Origin: Stictocephala bisonia | Taxonomy: Eukaryota; Arthropoda; Insecta; Hemiptera; Membracidae | Direction: 5' to 3' | Assembly (NCBI GenBank): GCA_035578905.1 | Contig: JAQJVL010000176.1 | Location: 1,149,501 to 1,213,500, forward strand | Length of the DNA: 64,000 bases | Part shown: positions 28,748 through 37,957 of the stretch, piece by piece | Numbering within the stretch: position 1 is the first letter of the stretch | Layout: every line of letters begins with the position of its first letter | Notes under the pieces: generated by a model | The model's input: only the letters and a program-made list of their open reading frames with translations | What the model was told of the DNA's origin: nothing | Databases searched by the model: none | Program-made: the position numbers and the translations under genes

Positions 28748-29948
28748 TATTTTAGATATAGGAACAAATCCTAGCTTCGATAGTTCTATCATTGATATTG
28801 AATGGCATTCTCATAATCCGTATACGTCAAATTCTTACAAAACAAGTGATGAGATACGGATACCTGTTCATCAGCAAGATGTTTACACATTACCTAGTAA
28901 AAGCTATCTACTTTTGGAAGGTAAACTAGTCAAGACAGGTACACCTCCAACTGATGACACCACAACTCAATTAGTTAGTAATGCTATGGCATTTCTGTTC
29001 GATGAAATCAGATACGAACTGTGTGGAACTGAAATTGATAGAGTAAAAAACGTAGGTATTTCTACAACAATAAAGAATTTACTTACCTCTAGACCAGGAG
29101 ACAAGTACTGGATGCAGAACGCATGTTGGCAAAACGAAACCATGGGTGTGATGGTTGATAGAACATCATTTTCGTTTTGTGTTCCACTTAAATTACTACT
29201 CGGTTTTGCCGAGGATTATAATCATATTTTACTGAATGTAAAACAAGAACTAGTCCTGTTACGTTCATCTAATGATAAAAATGTTGTGCTTCAACCAGCT
29301 GCATCTTTATTTGACTTTCAAATTCAACTTAACAAAATTGTTTGGAAAATGCCTTATGTTCGAGTTGATGATGAAGTGAAATTATCTCTTCTACGTTTGA
29401 CTGAAAGAGATCAGCCCATATCTATACCATTCAGAAGATGGCAGTTACATGAGTACCCATCATTACCAATTACAAAGTTTTTAACTTGGACAGTCAAAAC
29501 ATCATCCATGATGGAGAAGCCAAGATATGTAATAATTGGTTTTCAAACTGATCGTAAAGACAAAGCAAATAAGAATGCTTCGCATTTTGATTTTTGTAAT
29601 TTAGATAATATAAAACTGTACTTGAACAGCAAGTACTATCCATATGATAATTTAAATGGAAATAAATCAATTTTATATGATATGTATTCAAGATTTCAAT
29701 CATCATATTACATAGGTGGTGATGATCAACCTTGTTTGGATATAATGACTTTTCAAGAGAAGACACCTTTAATAGTAATTGATTGTTCAAAACAAGTTGA
29801 GACTTTAAAGACTGGATCATTGGATGTTCGCATCGAGATTCAAACAACTGTCGATATACCAAAGGATACAACGGCGTATTGTCTGATCATTCATGATGCT
29901 TTGATCCAATATACACCCCTCTCTGGTATTGTAAAGAAAATTATATAA
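28740..29948 (+). CDS. Major capsid protein (hexon-like double jelly roll), 402 aa
   Basis: The sequence has the Polinton major capsid layout: a start MNNILDIGTNPSFDSSIIDI with DIEWHSHNPY, FDEIRYELCGTEIDRVKN, and a long middle with MQNACWQNETMG and FSFCVPLKLLLGFAEDYNHI. The second jelly roll contains WKMPYVRVDDEVKL and RRWQLHEYPSLP, ending with YCLIIHDALIQYTP. In this family pseudohexameric trimers build an icosahedral shell. The length is slightly under the usual 430-500 but no block is missing. AATAAA overlaps the region just after the stop (29949-29954). Confidence 0.93.
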   Translation: MNNILDIGTNPSFDSSIIDIEWHSHNPYTSNSYKTSDEIRIPVHQQDVYTLPSKSYLLLEGKLVKTGTPPTDDTTTQLVSNAMAFLFDEIRYELCGTEIDRVKNVGISTTIKNLLTSRPGDKYWMQNACWQNETMGVMVDRTSFSFCVPLKLLLGFAEDYNHILLNVKQELVLLRSSNDKNVVLQPAASLFDFQIQLNKIVWKMPYVRVDDEVKLSLLRLTERDQPISIPFRRWQLHEYPSLPITKFLTWTVKTSSMMEKPRYVIIGFQTDRKDKANKNASHFDFCNLDNIKLYLNSKYYPYDNLNGNKSILYDMYSRFQSSYYIGGDDQPCLDIMTFQEKTPLIVIDCSKQVETLKTGSLDVRIEIQTTVDIPKDTTAYCLIIHDALIQYTPLSGIVKKII

Positions 29949-30238
29949 AATAAACGAATATTAATTTAAATGTACTATGATTTTTTTTTAATCTCCCACT
30001 TTCTGGTATTGTAAAAGGTTATTTTGTGAAAAAAGAAGAAGACATTGAGATATAAAATACAATTATTTTAATTAGTAAAAAATAGATACATTAACAACTT
30101 GTTTTACAATGAATATCAATATATACAGTTTACACACTAGAAATTAAATGTATTACAAATCTTCCATATTGTCTAAGAGTAGTACAATAGATACATCAAC
30201 AACTTGTTTTACAATGAATATCAATATATATATACAGT
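29949..30238. other. Convergent gap between hexon and PolB with a duplication
   Basis: It holds the hexon AATAAA (29949-29954) and a duplicated segment. ATAGATACATTAACAACTTG onward at 30082-30180 repeats as 30187-30266, and the repeat carries the last codons of PolB (ACAAATCTTCCATATTGTCT). The copy at about 30153-30180 is therefore a stray piece of PolB 3' end. Confidence 0.85.
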
Positions 30239-33200
30239 TTACAAATCTTCCATATTGTCTAAGAGTGAATAATGTCCATAAGCTATAGTATTTATTTTAT
30301 CATCACAAATATGTCTCTTGTCATCATTACAGCTAAGCGCTATTTTGTTTACAGTTAAAGTACTGATAACATGTCCTTTAGAACGAAAGGTTTTCATTTC
30401 TTTCCTAATTGTCAGATTATTTAAAAGACAGTTTTTATAATCATCTAAAGTAATATTAGTATTTATGACACCTTTTGACACTCCTTTAGCTTTCCTTTGA
30501 ACATTAGGTTGTATTTTGTTACTACAGTCATCATCCAGTGGAATTGGTGTTTTAAAACAGTATAGTTTAGGTCTAAGACCAAAAAACTCTAACAATACAA
30601 TTCCTTTACATTCGTCTTTAAATTTTCCTAGCACTTTTTTATTAATTGAACTATAACACTTATGATTAGGAGGATAATCAGAAGTGTCAAAATGGCTCAT
30701 AAATTCGGGATTATCTTTAATATCGCTGTAAAAATCATCAGTCAGTATTTCATAAAAGAAACAATCGGTATCAATATATAAAATCTTAATATTAGAACCA
30801 TACTTTTTTTTCATAATGTTATAGTGAAAGTCATACATTTTGATTTTGCTAATCTCTAATACAGAAAATCCAACATAAATTGGCTTATCAAAGTATATTG
30901 TTTCTTTAGAAGATTCTACAGAACAAATCGACTCGCCATAAATTTGTCTGTCAACAAAGGAGGGTTTGTTAATTAATTTTTGCAATCTCTTTTCAGACGT
31001 TACTAATTCGAGATTTATTCTTTTTCTAATATTCTCTATTGTTTTCCCGAACATGCTATTGTTTAAAAGTTTATAGAAATCTTTTTCAAATGAATTATTT
31101 GCTTTCTGCCTTTTTTCAGTATTGAAATCAATATAGGGTTTCAGCCAAGGCGACTGATTGAACTGTAGAATCTTGTGTATTTTCTTTAATACTAGTCCAT
31201 GTTCAATACCTTGTTTAAGGTTTACATAATGACATACGTAATTTACTTTATTTTCTAATGTAATGAGGAGCTTTTTATGTTTAGAATTGGGTGGACATTT
31301 ACTACAAGGAAAAAATGGAAGATCATTATGTTCATCATGAAGGCTATGTGGATATTCTATATCAACTTCTAAGAAATATCCAATATCAGAATTATTAGGA
31401 ATACTCATTATTGGAAAATTATTCACATCACCCTTATACCAGGAAAAATTATTTATAGGCATAGGGTTACTCATTGCCCAGCCATACAAATTGTTACAAT
31501 CTACATAAGTTAGATATGAGGTTGGCAAATTAGAATTATAATTTTCAACAAGCGGATTGTTAGCAGTTGAATGCCGCTTGATGCAAGATGTAATACCACC
31601 TCTAATCCCCTTTTCTATGAATAAATACTGATCATAATCTGTTAGCAAATCTAATTGAACATTTGTAAATTTTAACATTGCGTCAAAAGTAAAACTGGGG
31701 AGAGTGAGATAATGAGCACAATCTAAATGATAAGAATTAAAACACAATTGTCTAAAGTTTTCAAACACATCAGCAAGAAGTAGAACGTCTAGTTTAAGAT
31801 ACAGATCACTGTATTCACCTAAATTTTTTATTTTAAAATGATTCCAGACCATAGTAGCATGTTTATAATCCTCATCAGATATATCAGTATTATCCAAACT
31901 ATTGTGAAAGCTTTTTCGAGGTGGAAGTCTTTTTTCGTTCAATACATCCCATGAAGATGTGTACTCATATGGGTACACACCTTTACGAGTAACCAGAGGC
32001 ATATCATTATCATTAAACATTTTCTTTATATGAATAAACTTATCGTTTGGTAGATTTTTAACTAAAGTAGCTAAACTGCAATTCATTATTTTGTATGTAT
32101 CAATAAATCGAATGTTCAATCCGCTCGATGTGTTTTTAGAAAAAGTAATGTACTTTTCACTTGTGTTTGGAATAACACTGACACGTCTATTGTCAATACC
32201 TAGTTGTTTTACAATAAAATGTGTATCATAGTTAGCACTACCATGGATGAAAATTGGGATGTTTCTTTGATACTGTCTTTTTAAGTTACATCTTGAACAT
32301 AATATTGATCTAAATTTACCTGTCAAATGACAATGGTCTCTTTGAGGTCGATAAATTGATGTGAATTCTTTACTGCATAGTTCGCAATGAGTTGCTGTAT
32401 TTACACGTCTGTTTTCCTCCACTGTTAGTGGTAACATCGGAATATTTGTTTTGACTAAATCACCAATTTTATTTACTGTATCAACAATATGTGACATAAA
32501 TGTCTCTGCCGCATTGGGACCTCTATATATGAACACTTCAGTTGGAATTGAATCTCTAATGAATTGTGGAACAGATTCATCACAGACTATATAAACACAC
32601 CAACTCATAGGTTCGTGGACATTGTTCACATATGTATATCTCGTCAATTGATTATTTACAGGTTTTAAAATACACTCGAAATCTGCATATATTACAATGG
32701 GTAACTTAAACATATTTTGATGATTAGTAAATTTCAAAACAGGAGGAAAAGCATTCACACTTGTTGGCATCAAAACCCTAACAGGCTTGTTTTCTGTACA
32801 CGTCTTTTTGTGTTCATTTAGTTTCACATTTGTTTTAGAACAATCAAAACAAGTTAAACACCTCTTGCAAAAGATCTTTTTGTTTTTACGACTGTTAATT
32901 TGAGATGATAATAATCTTGAAAAGTTTGAAATGTAACAATAGTGAGTATTACCTTTCTCGTTAGAAATTAATAGTAAATCTATGTGTGTTTTCTTTTCAT
33001 TGTCACATACTCTTAAAGGATAAACCTCATTCAATTCATCCAACCCATAAACATTAATTGAGATTTGCGGATTATTTTTTTCAAATTTCGTAACATGTTT
33101 CAAAGGTGTTGGAAATTCCACTCCGTTAAAATTCAGCAAATTACATAGTTTGTAATATCTATTGTCAACATTACATCTTTTTGTACCTTTTACAAAATGG

Positions 33201-33919
33201 CATAATACCGCCCACTTAAAACAATAACTGTCTACATTTATAGGATTGATTACAGCTTTTTTTAACTCTATAGAGTGTGGCAGAGGTATGAAAGTATTAC
33301 CTTTCAAAGGTCTATACCGACTCATCCGCAACAAGATTCCATCAACTTTAGATAAAGTCCAACCACTTCCTCGAGCCTGCATATCAACTTCTTCTTTACA
33401 TATTTTACTAAACAGATTATGTAATAAACTGCTGATATTCGTATCATTAAACACAGGATAGTTTTTTGTTTTAAAAGACCGATCTTGACGTTCACTAGTC
33501 ATAGGTTTCTCATAATCACATTCAACCACTAGATTAAATTTTAAAGATCCATACACGTTCAGTTGCTGACTTATGATTCTTATCATTGCATCTTTGTGTA
33601 GAGAAAGCAAAAAACAAAGATCTTTCTCTTGGGTTGAATTATTTCTTAAGAAAAATGATTTTACTCTCCCTCCAAAAGCAGATTCAAGTTCAATAAACTG
33701 ATCACATGCATTAGCGGTAATGTTCATTCTGAAACGTTTAAATCGCACATCATCATCATCATCATCATCGGAGTCACTGTCATCACCATTCTCGTTATTG
33801 ATATTACAATTTAAGCCTGATATACCTGGTTGAGTTATATTTGAGGGACCTGGATCAATATCCATTGGTTCGGGAGAAATACGGCTGAATCGTTTCTTAA
33901 AAGGTAAATGCTTTTCCAT
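30239..33919 (-). CDS. polB: Protein-primed DNA polymerase B, 1226 aa
   Basis: Full-length, uninterrupted pPolB, which replicates the linear element from protein-primed ends. An acidic low-complexity N-terminus includes a run of Asp made by ATC repeats (33755-33772). A zinc-ribbon-like CKRCLTCFDCSK is at about residue 350. Exonuclease motifs are YADFEC (about 411), NYDTHF (about 564) and YSDLYLKLDVLLLADV (about 702). An endonuclease VII-like cysteine cluster (HCELC then CHLTGKFRSILCSRC, about 512-543) sits between the first two. Polymerase motifs are DCNNLYGWAM (A, about 807), NNSMFGKTIEN (B, about 951) and YIDTDCFF (C, about 1048). All catalytic Asp are present. The ATG follows TTTACAG directly, so it may be spliced to a leader from the right end. 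Confidence 0.96.
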   Translation of the reverse strand: MEKHLPFKKRFSRISPEPMDIDPGPSNITQPGISGLNCNINNENGDDSDSDDDDDDDVRFKRFRMNITANACDQFIELESAFGGRVKSFFLRNNSTQEKDLCFLLSLHKDAMIRIISQQLNVYGSLKFNLVVECDYEKPMTSERQDRSFKTKNYPVFNDTNISSLLHNLFSKICKEEVDMQARGSGWTLSKVDGILLRMSRYRPLKGNTFIPLPHSIELKKAVINPINVDSYCFKWAVLCHFVKGTKRCNVDNRYYKLCNLLNFNGVEFPTPLKHVTKFEKNNPQISINVYGLDELNEVYPLRVCDNEKKTHIDLLLISNEKGNTHYCYISNFSRLLSSQINSRKNKKIFCKRCLTCFDCSKTNVKLNEHKKTCTENKPVRVLMPTSVNAFPPVLKFTNHQNMFKLPIVIYADFECILKPVNNQLTRYTYVNNVHEPMSWCVYIVCDESVPQFIRDSIPTEVFIYRGPNAAETFMSHIVDTVNKIGDLVKTNIPMLPLTVEENRRVNTATHCELCSKEFTSIYRPQRDHCHLTGKFRSILCSRCNLKRQYQRNIPIFIHGSANYDTHFIVKQLGIDNRRVSVIPNTSEKYITFSKNTSSGLNIRFIDTYKIMNCSLATLVKNLPNDKFIHIKKMFNDNDMPLVTRKGVYPYEYTSSWDVLNEKRLPPRKSFHNSLDNTDISDEDYKHATMVWNHFKIKNLGEYSDLYLKLDVLLLADVFENFRQLCFNSYHLDCAHYLTLPSFTFDAMLKFTNVQLDLLTDYDQYLFIEKGIRGGITSCIKRHSTANNPLVENYNSNLPTSYLTYVDCNNLYGWAMSNPMPINNFSWYKGDVNNFPIMSIPNNSDIGYFLEVDIEYPHSLHDEHNDLPFFPCSKCPPNSKHKKLLITLENKVNYVCHYVNLKQGIEHGLVLKKIHKILQFNQSPWLKPYIDFNTEKRQKANNSFEKDFYKLLNNSMFGKTIENIRKRINLELVTSEKRLQKLINKPSFVDRQIYGESICSVESSKETIYFDKPIYVGFSVLEISKIKMYDFHYNIMKKKYGSNIKILYIDTDCFFYEILTDDFYSDIKDNPEFMSHFDTSDYPPNHKCYSSINKKVLGKFKDECKGIVLLEFFGLRPKLYCFKTPIPLDDDCSNKIQPNVQRKAKGVSKGVINTNITLDDYKNCLLNNLTIRKEMKTFRSKGHVISTLTVNKIALSCNDDKRHICDDKINTIAYGHYSLLDNMEDL

Positions 33920-33945
33920 CTGTAAATAAAAAAAAATAAAAAATA
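33920..33945 (-). promoter_or_regulatory. Splice acceptor-like site abutting the PolB start
   Basis: On the minus strand a pyrimidine-rich tract leads to TTTACAG, and the next base is the A of the PolB ATG. A 3' splice site placed exactly at the start suggests PolB is made from a spliced mRNA whose leader comes from further right. Confidence 0.55.
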
Positions 33946-34015
33946 AATAAAATAACTACTAGACTCCTAACCAATAAGTATAATATATCTAAATAATTAC
34001 TATTCCCCGTTTTTC

Positions 34016-35011
34016 TTACTGCCTAGAATATTTTGTTCGCTTACGAACAGTTGTAGGTTTTTCTTCCATGGTTTCATACTCAAGAGTATGAACCTCTTTA
34101 GTTTTCGCTATTTTTGCTGCCTCTTGCAAAATTATATCATTAATTTTTTTATACGTAGAGCTAGATTCGTCAGTTAAAAATATAATCTTTTTCCAGACTT
34201 TCGTCCACTGGACATCTTTGCTCACACCTTTCAAGTCGTTACAATCTGTTATCTCAATTTTAACCATAAACTCTCCTGTCTCTCCGGGCGTAGTTAGTTT
34301 CTTAATCATATCCTCGGTTCTGAGGGCAAACGTTTGGTTGATGAGCAAATCTTTAGTTTTCCTCTTTTTCTGAACACTGCCGAACAACTGTAGTAAAGCA
34401 TTTTCAGGATCTAGATTTTGCTCATCACCAGTTTCACTTTTATTTTCAACCTCTGATTCTTTGTCAATAAAAGCTGTTATTAGGTCTAAAACCAATTTTA
34501 CACTCTCCTGAGAGTAAAATGCGGGATTGCTAACAGTTGGTAATATTTCTCCAACATATACCATCAACTCCTCGTGTTGATGTTCCTGCTCATTAATTCT
34601 TTCTATTTTTTCTTGAGAAAGGTCGCTATTTTGCAATATTCCAATAGATATGGCAGTGCAAACAGTTTTTAAATTTAGATATAGTTGTAACACCTCTTGG
34701 TTAACTAAATTCGAAATTTGATTCCTGATTGCTGATAGCGAGTTTTCCCATAGGGCTATAGAACATAGCCCTTTGAGAAGGAGGAGTTCAACAACGGTTT
34801 TTAATGTAAATTCTTTGCAACCTTTTGACGTACCTGGTTTTGGATTTGATTTTAGTGCAGGCTTTAGTTGAGTCTTTTTACCCACACGAGTTCCTTTTGG
34901 TTTCGGAGGTGAAGGTGGTAGGGTTCCAATTACATATTCAGTCGTAGGTGGTGTTAAACATGACTCGTCAACAAAAGAGTGTGCAGCATTTTCCCATTGT
35001 GAGCTCTCCAT
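34016..35011 (-). CDS. Orphan protein, 331 aa, between PolB and dUTPase
   Basis: The N-terminus is Pro- and Lys-rich and disordered (LPPSPPKPKGTRVGKKTQLK). A helical middle (about 68-185) and an acidic linker (KESEVENKSETGDEQNLDPE) follow. A C-terminal domain of about 235-310 has mixed strands and helices (GEFMVKIEITDCNDLK, DVQWTKVWKKIIFLTDESS), and a basic tail ends it (TTVRKRTKYSRQ), possibly a nuclear localisation signal. In protein-primed systems the gene next to PolB is sometimes the terminal or DNA-binding protein; here that is only positional reasoning. The ATG follows AATTAGAACTAAAAG, an acceptor-like context. Confidence 0.55.
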   Translation of the reverse strand: MESSQWENAAHSFVDESCLTPPTTEYVIGTLPPSPPKPKGTRVGKKTQLKPALKSNPKPGTSKGCKEFTLKTVVELLLLKGLCSIALWENSLSAIRNQISNLVNQEVLQLYLNLKTVCTAISIGILQNSDLSQEKIERINEQEHQHEELMVYVGEILPTVSNPAFYSQESVKLVLDLITAFIDKESEVENKSETGDEQNLDPENALLQLFGSVQKKRKTKDLLINQTFALRTEDMIKKLTTPGETGEFMVKIEITDCNDLKGVSKDVQWTKVWKKIIFLTDESSSTYKKINDIILQEAAKIAKTKEVHTLEYETMEEKPTTVRKRTKYSRQ

Positions 35012-35100
35012 CTTTTAGTTCTAATTAAAAAATAAAAAATCGTATTAAAAAAATGAATAATATTTTGCTAAGAAACTATTTATATGACTAAAATAAAGTT

Positions 35101-35562
35101 TTACTCTAACTTAAGCCTTTGAACACCCGTTGAACCAAACCCATCATGTCCCCGTTTGGTTTTCATTTCATTTTTTACCTCCACTATATTAGGTCTCATA
35201 AACTTTTCACAGATCAATTGAGCTATCTTGTCGCCCCTATTTATTTTAAATTCATCATTTGAATGGTTGTAGAGAACTATGCACAAATTTCCGGTATAAT
35301 CTGGATCTATGACTCCTGCCCCGACATCAATAAATTTTTTCCACGCTAAACCAGATCTTGGAGCAATTCGTCCATATGTTCCTTCTGGCAATTGAATACT
35401 TAAATCTGTTTTAATTAATTCTTTTCCATGAGGAGGAATACTATACTCGTAAGCACTACTCAAATCATATCCTGCTGCTTTAGGAGAACCTAACTCAGGT
35501 GGGTAAGCATTATCCGTTATTTTCATATAACCTAAGTAACATAATTCTGTATTTTGAGACAT
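35101..35562 (-). CDS. dut: dUTPase, trimeric type, 153 aa
   Basis: It converts dUTP to dUMP and pyrophosphate, keeping uracil out of the element's DNA and supplying dTMP precursor. All five motifs are intact: AAGYDLSSA (29-37), APRSGLA (67-73), GAGVIDPDYTGNL (81-93) with the catalytic Asp, NRGDKIAQLI (108-117), and RGHDGFGSTG (137-146) with the stacking Phe. The length is normal. The single ATG lies after about 180 nt of ATG-free leader (35745-35563). dUTPases are common viral cargo and this one may have been captured from a host. Confidence 0.95.
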   Translation of the reverse strand: MSQNTELCYLGYMKITDNAYPPELGSPKAAGYDLSSAYEYSIPPHGKELIKTDLSIQLPEGTYGRIAPRSGLAWKKFIDVGAGVIDPDYTGNLCIVLYNHSNDEFKINRGDKIAQLICEKFMRPNIVEVKNEMKTKRGHDGFGSTGVQRLKLE

Positions 35563-35745
35563 TTTTAAAGTAATAAAAAATAATCTACGTACTAGTAATG
35601 TATTTGCTTGACAATGGACGCTCTACGAAGTGGCAGGTTTCTTGTTGAGTGGTAAGTCTATGCGATGGAACAGATGAGTTTCTTGTTGAGTGGTTAATCT
35701 ATGCGATAGAACAGATGTACTGCAGGCTATAAGCAGATGGACAGC
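35563..35745 (-). other. Predicted leader exon (proximal copy) joined to dUTPase
   Basis: On the minus strand TTCTTTTTTTCAG|GCTGTCCATCTGC marks a strong acceptor at 35746. The exon then runs without any ATG to the dUTPase start at 35562. It contains an internal repeat of about 43 bp (TTCTTGTTGAGTGG-type in plus sense, twice). A near-identical exon lies at 36210-36065. Confidence 0.6.
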
Positions 35746-36361
35746 CTGAAAAAAAGAAAAAAAACCATTTTATTACAATATGACTTTATTAAAAAACATT
35801 CCGTATGGTTCTTATTTTTTTCAAACAATAAGTTGTGAAATAGAGTATTAAGAGTCACAGTAACGTTAATATAATTATAATATGAATTTAAGCTCTAAAC
35901 TGACATTTATTTGAACTCAAGCAAAATAATCAATTTGGTTGAAAGCACATAAAGAAATATTTAGTGAAAACGCAACTGAAAATTGGTTGATCATACTGAT
36001 TTTCATAAAAAGGATAGTTATTATTTTGCTAAAAATATTGATGTTAAATATATAAAATATTTACCGTTAGTAATGACAATGGATGCTCTACGAAGTGGCA
36101 GGTTTCTTGTTGAGTGGTAAGTCTATGCGATGAAACAGATGAGTTTCTTGTTGAGTAGCTAATCTATGTGATAGAACAGATGTACTGCACGCTATAAGCA
36201 GATGGACAGCCTGAAAAAAAAAGAAAAAAAACATTTTATTACAATATGACTTTATTAAAAACATTCCGTATGGTTCTTATTTTTTTCAAACAATAAGTTG
36301 TGAAATAGAGTATTAAGAGTCACAGTAACGTTAATATAATTATAATATGAATTTAAGCTCT
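35610..36361. repeat. Direct repeat, two copies of 287 bp (35610-35896 and 36075-36361)
   Basis: Both copies run from GACAATGGACGCTCTACGAA (GGATGC in the second) to AATTTAAGCTCT and differ by few changes. The blocks GGATAGTTATTATTTT through TTACCGTTA at 36012-36068 and 36362-36420 extend the repeat. The second copy lacks the 115-bp segment at 35897-36011. A weaker relative of the end block lies near 36880-36950, so the region grew by successive duplications. Confidence 0.9.
36065..36210 (-). other. Predicted leader exon (distal copy), ATG-free
   Basis: Acceptor TTTTCTTTTTTTTTCAG|GC at 36211 and donor AACG|GTAAAT at 36064-36059 (minus strand) bound 146 nt with no ATG. The proximal copy lacks this donor and instead runs on into dUTPase. 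Confidence 0.5.
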
Positions 36362-36985
36362 GGATAGTTATTATTTTACTAAAATATTGATGTTGAATAA
36401 ATAAAATGGTTACCGTTAATAACTAGTCTGTTCGACAATGATTTAAAAAGGTTAGTGTACAATATCTTTTAGTTCATACATTACCAAATATACAATATAA
36501 TTCCACAAACTAATATTTCATAAACGCGTATTTGAATAATAATAAAATTGAATAATGTGGTAGATGATTTAAGAAAGAAATAAATTATAATCAGAACATA
36601 TAGTATGAAGTAATTTAGTTAAATTAGTTGTATGGTTGAAAATAAAAATAAATAAAACACAACTGTAATTAGGTTTAAGAAATAATGTCATGCAATTAAT
36701 GTTAAAATATTGTTTAAAATCATAAATATAATTTTTACATAAATTAAATAATTTGTATTCTCCAAGCATTTTATAATACTAACGCATTATTGGTATTATT
36801 AAAATGTGTTGTTAAATAATTTAGTTAAAGAAATATCTGTAAATAAATTTTAAATTATTAGTTTTCATAAAGAGTATAATGATTATTTTGTTAAAATATT
36901 AATTGAAAATGATGTTAGAGAATAATATAAAATAGTTACTGTTCATAACTAATAATGCTAATAAATTGGGAAATCTAAATCATTT
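36362..36985. other. Non-coding right-arm DNA
   Basis: AT-rich, with further donor-like GTAACC and GTAACT sites in decayed repeat blocks near 36412 and 36950. I see no gene. The frame at 36569-36769 (minus) has no features. Confidence 0.6.
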
Positions 36986-36991
36986 ACTCAC

Positions 36992-37097
36992 CAGATTCAA
37001 TATCTGCTACAGCCAATGATCAGGTTGTTCAAGTCTAGAGGTTCCGGAAAGACGTTGGGGCCGTTGGTCTCTAGAACTTGAAACAACTGCAGATACT
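36992..37097 (-). other. Predicted first leader exon from the right inward promoter
   Basis: From the CAGTAT initiator near 37097 to the donor TTGAATCTG|GTGAGT at 36991-36986 there are 106 nt with no ATG in any frame. A consensus donor and lack of upstream ATGs are what a 5' untranslated leader exon needs. Confidence 0.6.
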
Positions 37098-37158
37098 GCG
37101 TGCTTGAAATCTTGGTGTATTTATACTCAGTAAATGACGTCAATTGAACATGTGTCCG
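37094..37158 (-). promoter_or_regulatory. Right inward promoter, homologous to the left one
   Basis: Minus strand: GACACATGTTCAATTGACGT then CATTTACTGAG, TATAAATA at 37125-37118, CAAGATTTCA, and CAGTAT at 37098-37093. Aligned with 19887-19954 it matches along most of its length. TATA-to-start spacing is about 29 nt. Confidence 0.75.
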
Positions 37159-37957
37159 ACCGCGTGCACACGTGTTAGGCCGCGTGGTGGTCAAGATCCA
37201 AACTCAAAGTACAGATGATGAAATATTGCATCAGCAAAATTAGACTTAGAAAATTTTCTCATATACAAAGAGTTCTCTGGTAGCAGAAGACACATCAGCT
37301 GTTGTAAAAAAAAAATCAGCTGTTATGAAAACTATACAACAACAAGAAAAAAACCTCTGGTTCATTTGTTAAACGGTCAGAACAAATTAATACTATATAA
37401 AATACAAAATATTACTATTATAATTCACATTAATACTGTATACCGTGTAACGAGAAAAAAAATACACTTTAATTAAAGCATAACCTTTTTCATAGAGTTT
37501 TCAAAAATATAAATATTAATTATTATATGAATATCATCTACTATATGTAGGTACTATAATGTAAATACTCTTTATAGGATTAAATCAGGGAAAAAAAGAC
37601 GTTGACTGGTTAAGAACAATCCTTCAATTAATTTTATTTAAACATATGATACCTTGTTTAGCTCAGGTGAGCGATTTTAGAGGTTTTAAAATAAATAGAG
37701 TATTAGGCTAGCAGAAGTGAAGAGGAAGCGTAATTGTTGCCAAGAAAAGTCGTGCACCAGCGGGCTGATAAAGAGCGCGCCGCCTGACCCTGAGGTCAAG
37801 CGATATGATAGCGCGCTCATGATATCAATGGCTGAGTTCAGAGATCTTGCCAAGTTCTGTTCTCCTAATACTTGACGACCGTTTTAACGTATTTATTCGC
37901 AACTGAAAAGGATATAAAAGGATAACGAATTAAAATAATATTACTGTAACACCGAAA
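37159..37957. other. Right subterminal region of the Polinton
   Basis: Mostly non-coding. It includes the inverted relative (37780-37804, minus TCGCTTGACCTCAGGGTCAG) of a motif at 19387-19406, a TATAAAAGG at 37913-37921 pointing outward, and a possible 44-aa frame listed separately. Confidence 0.6.
37686..37820 (-). CDS. Possible 44-aa protein next to the right TIR
   Basis: It starts MSALSYRLTSGSGG and ends in a hydrophobic FLFTSASLILYLF, so it could be a tail-anchored micropeptide. It spans the conserved TCGCTTGACC motif, which could explain that motif's conservation, but the same motif at the left end is non-coding. There is no homologue and no clear promoter. Confidence 0.2.
   Translation of the reverse strand: MSALSYRLTSGSGGALFISPLVHDFSWQQLRFLFTSASLILYLF

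Noticed and set aside
29494..29871. 125-aa frame antisense to the major capsid gene
   Set aside because: Shadow frame; no motif or promoter.
30239..33919. PolB belonging to an integrated adenovirus or other free virus rather than a Polinton
   Set aside because: The 6-bp target duplication, long TIRs and chromodomain integrase identify the whole unit as a Polinton.
36997..37194. 65-aa minus-strand frame near the right end of the Polinton
   Set aside because: Its ATG lies upstream of the TATA box and predicted start site, so the predicted transcript would not include it; the downstream part fits an untranslated leader exon better.
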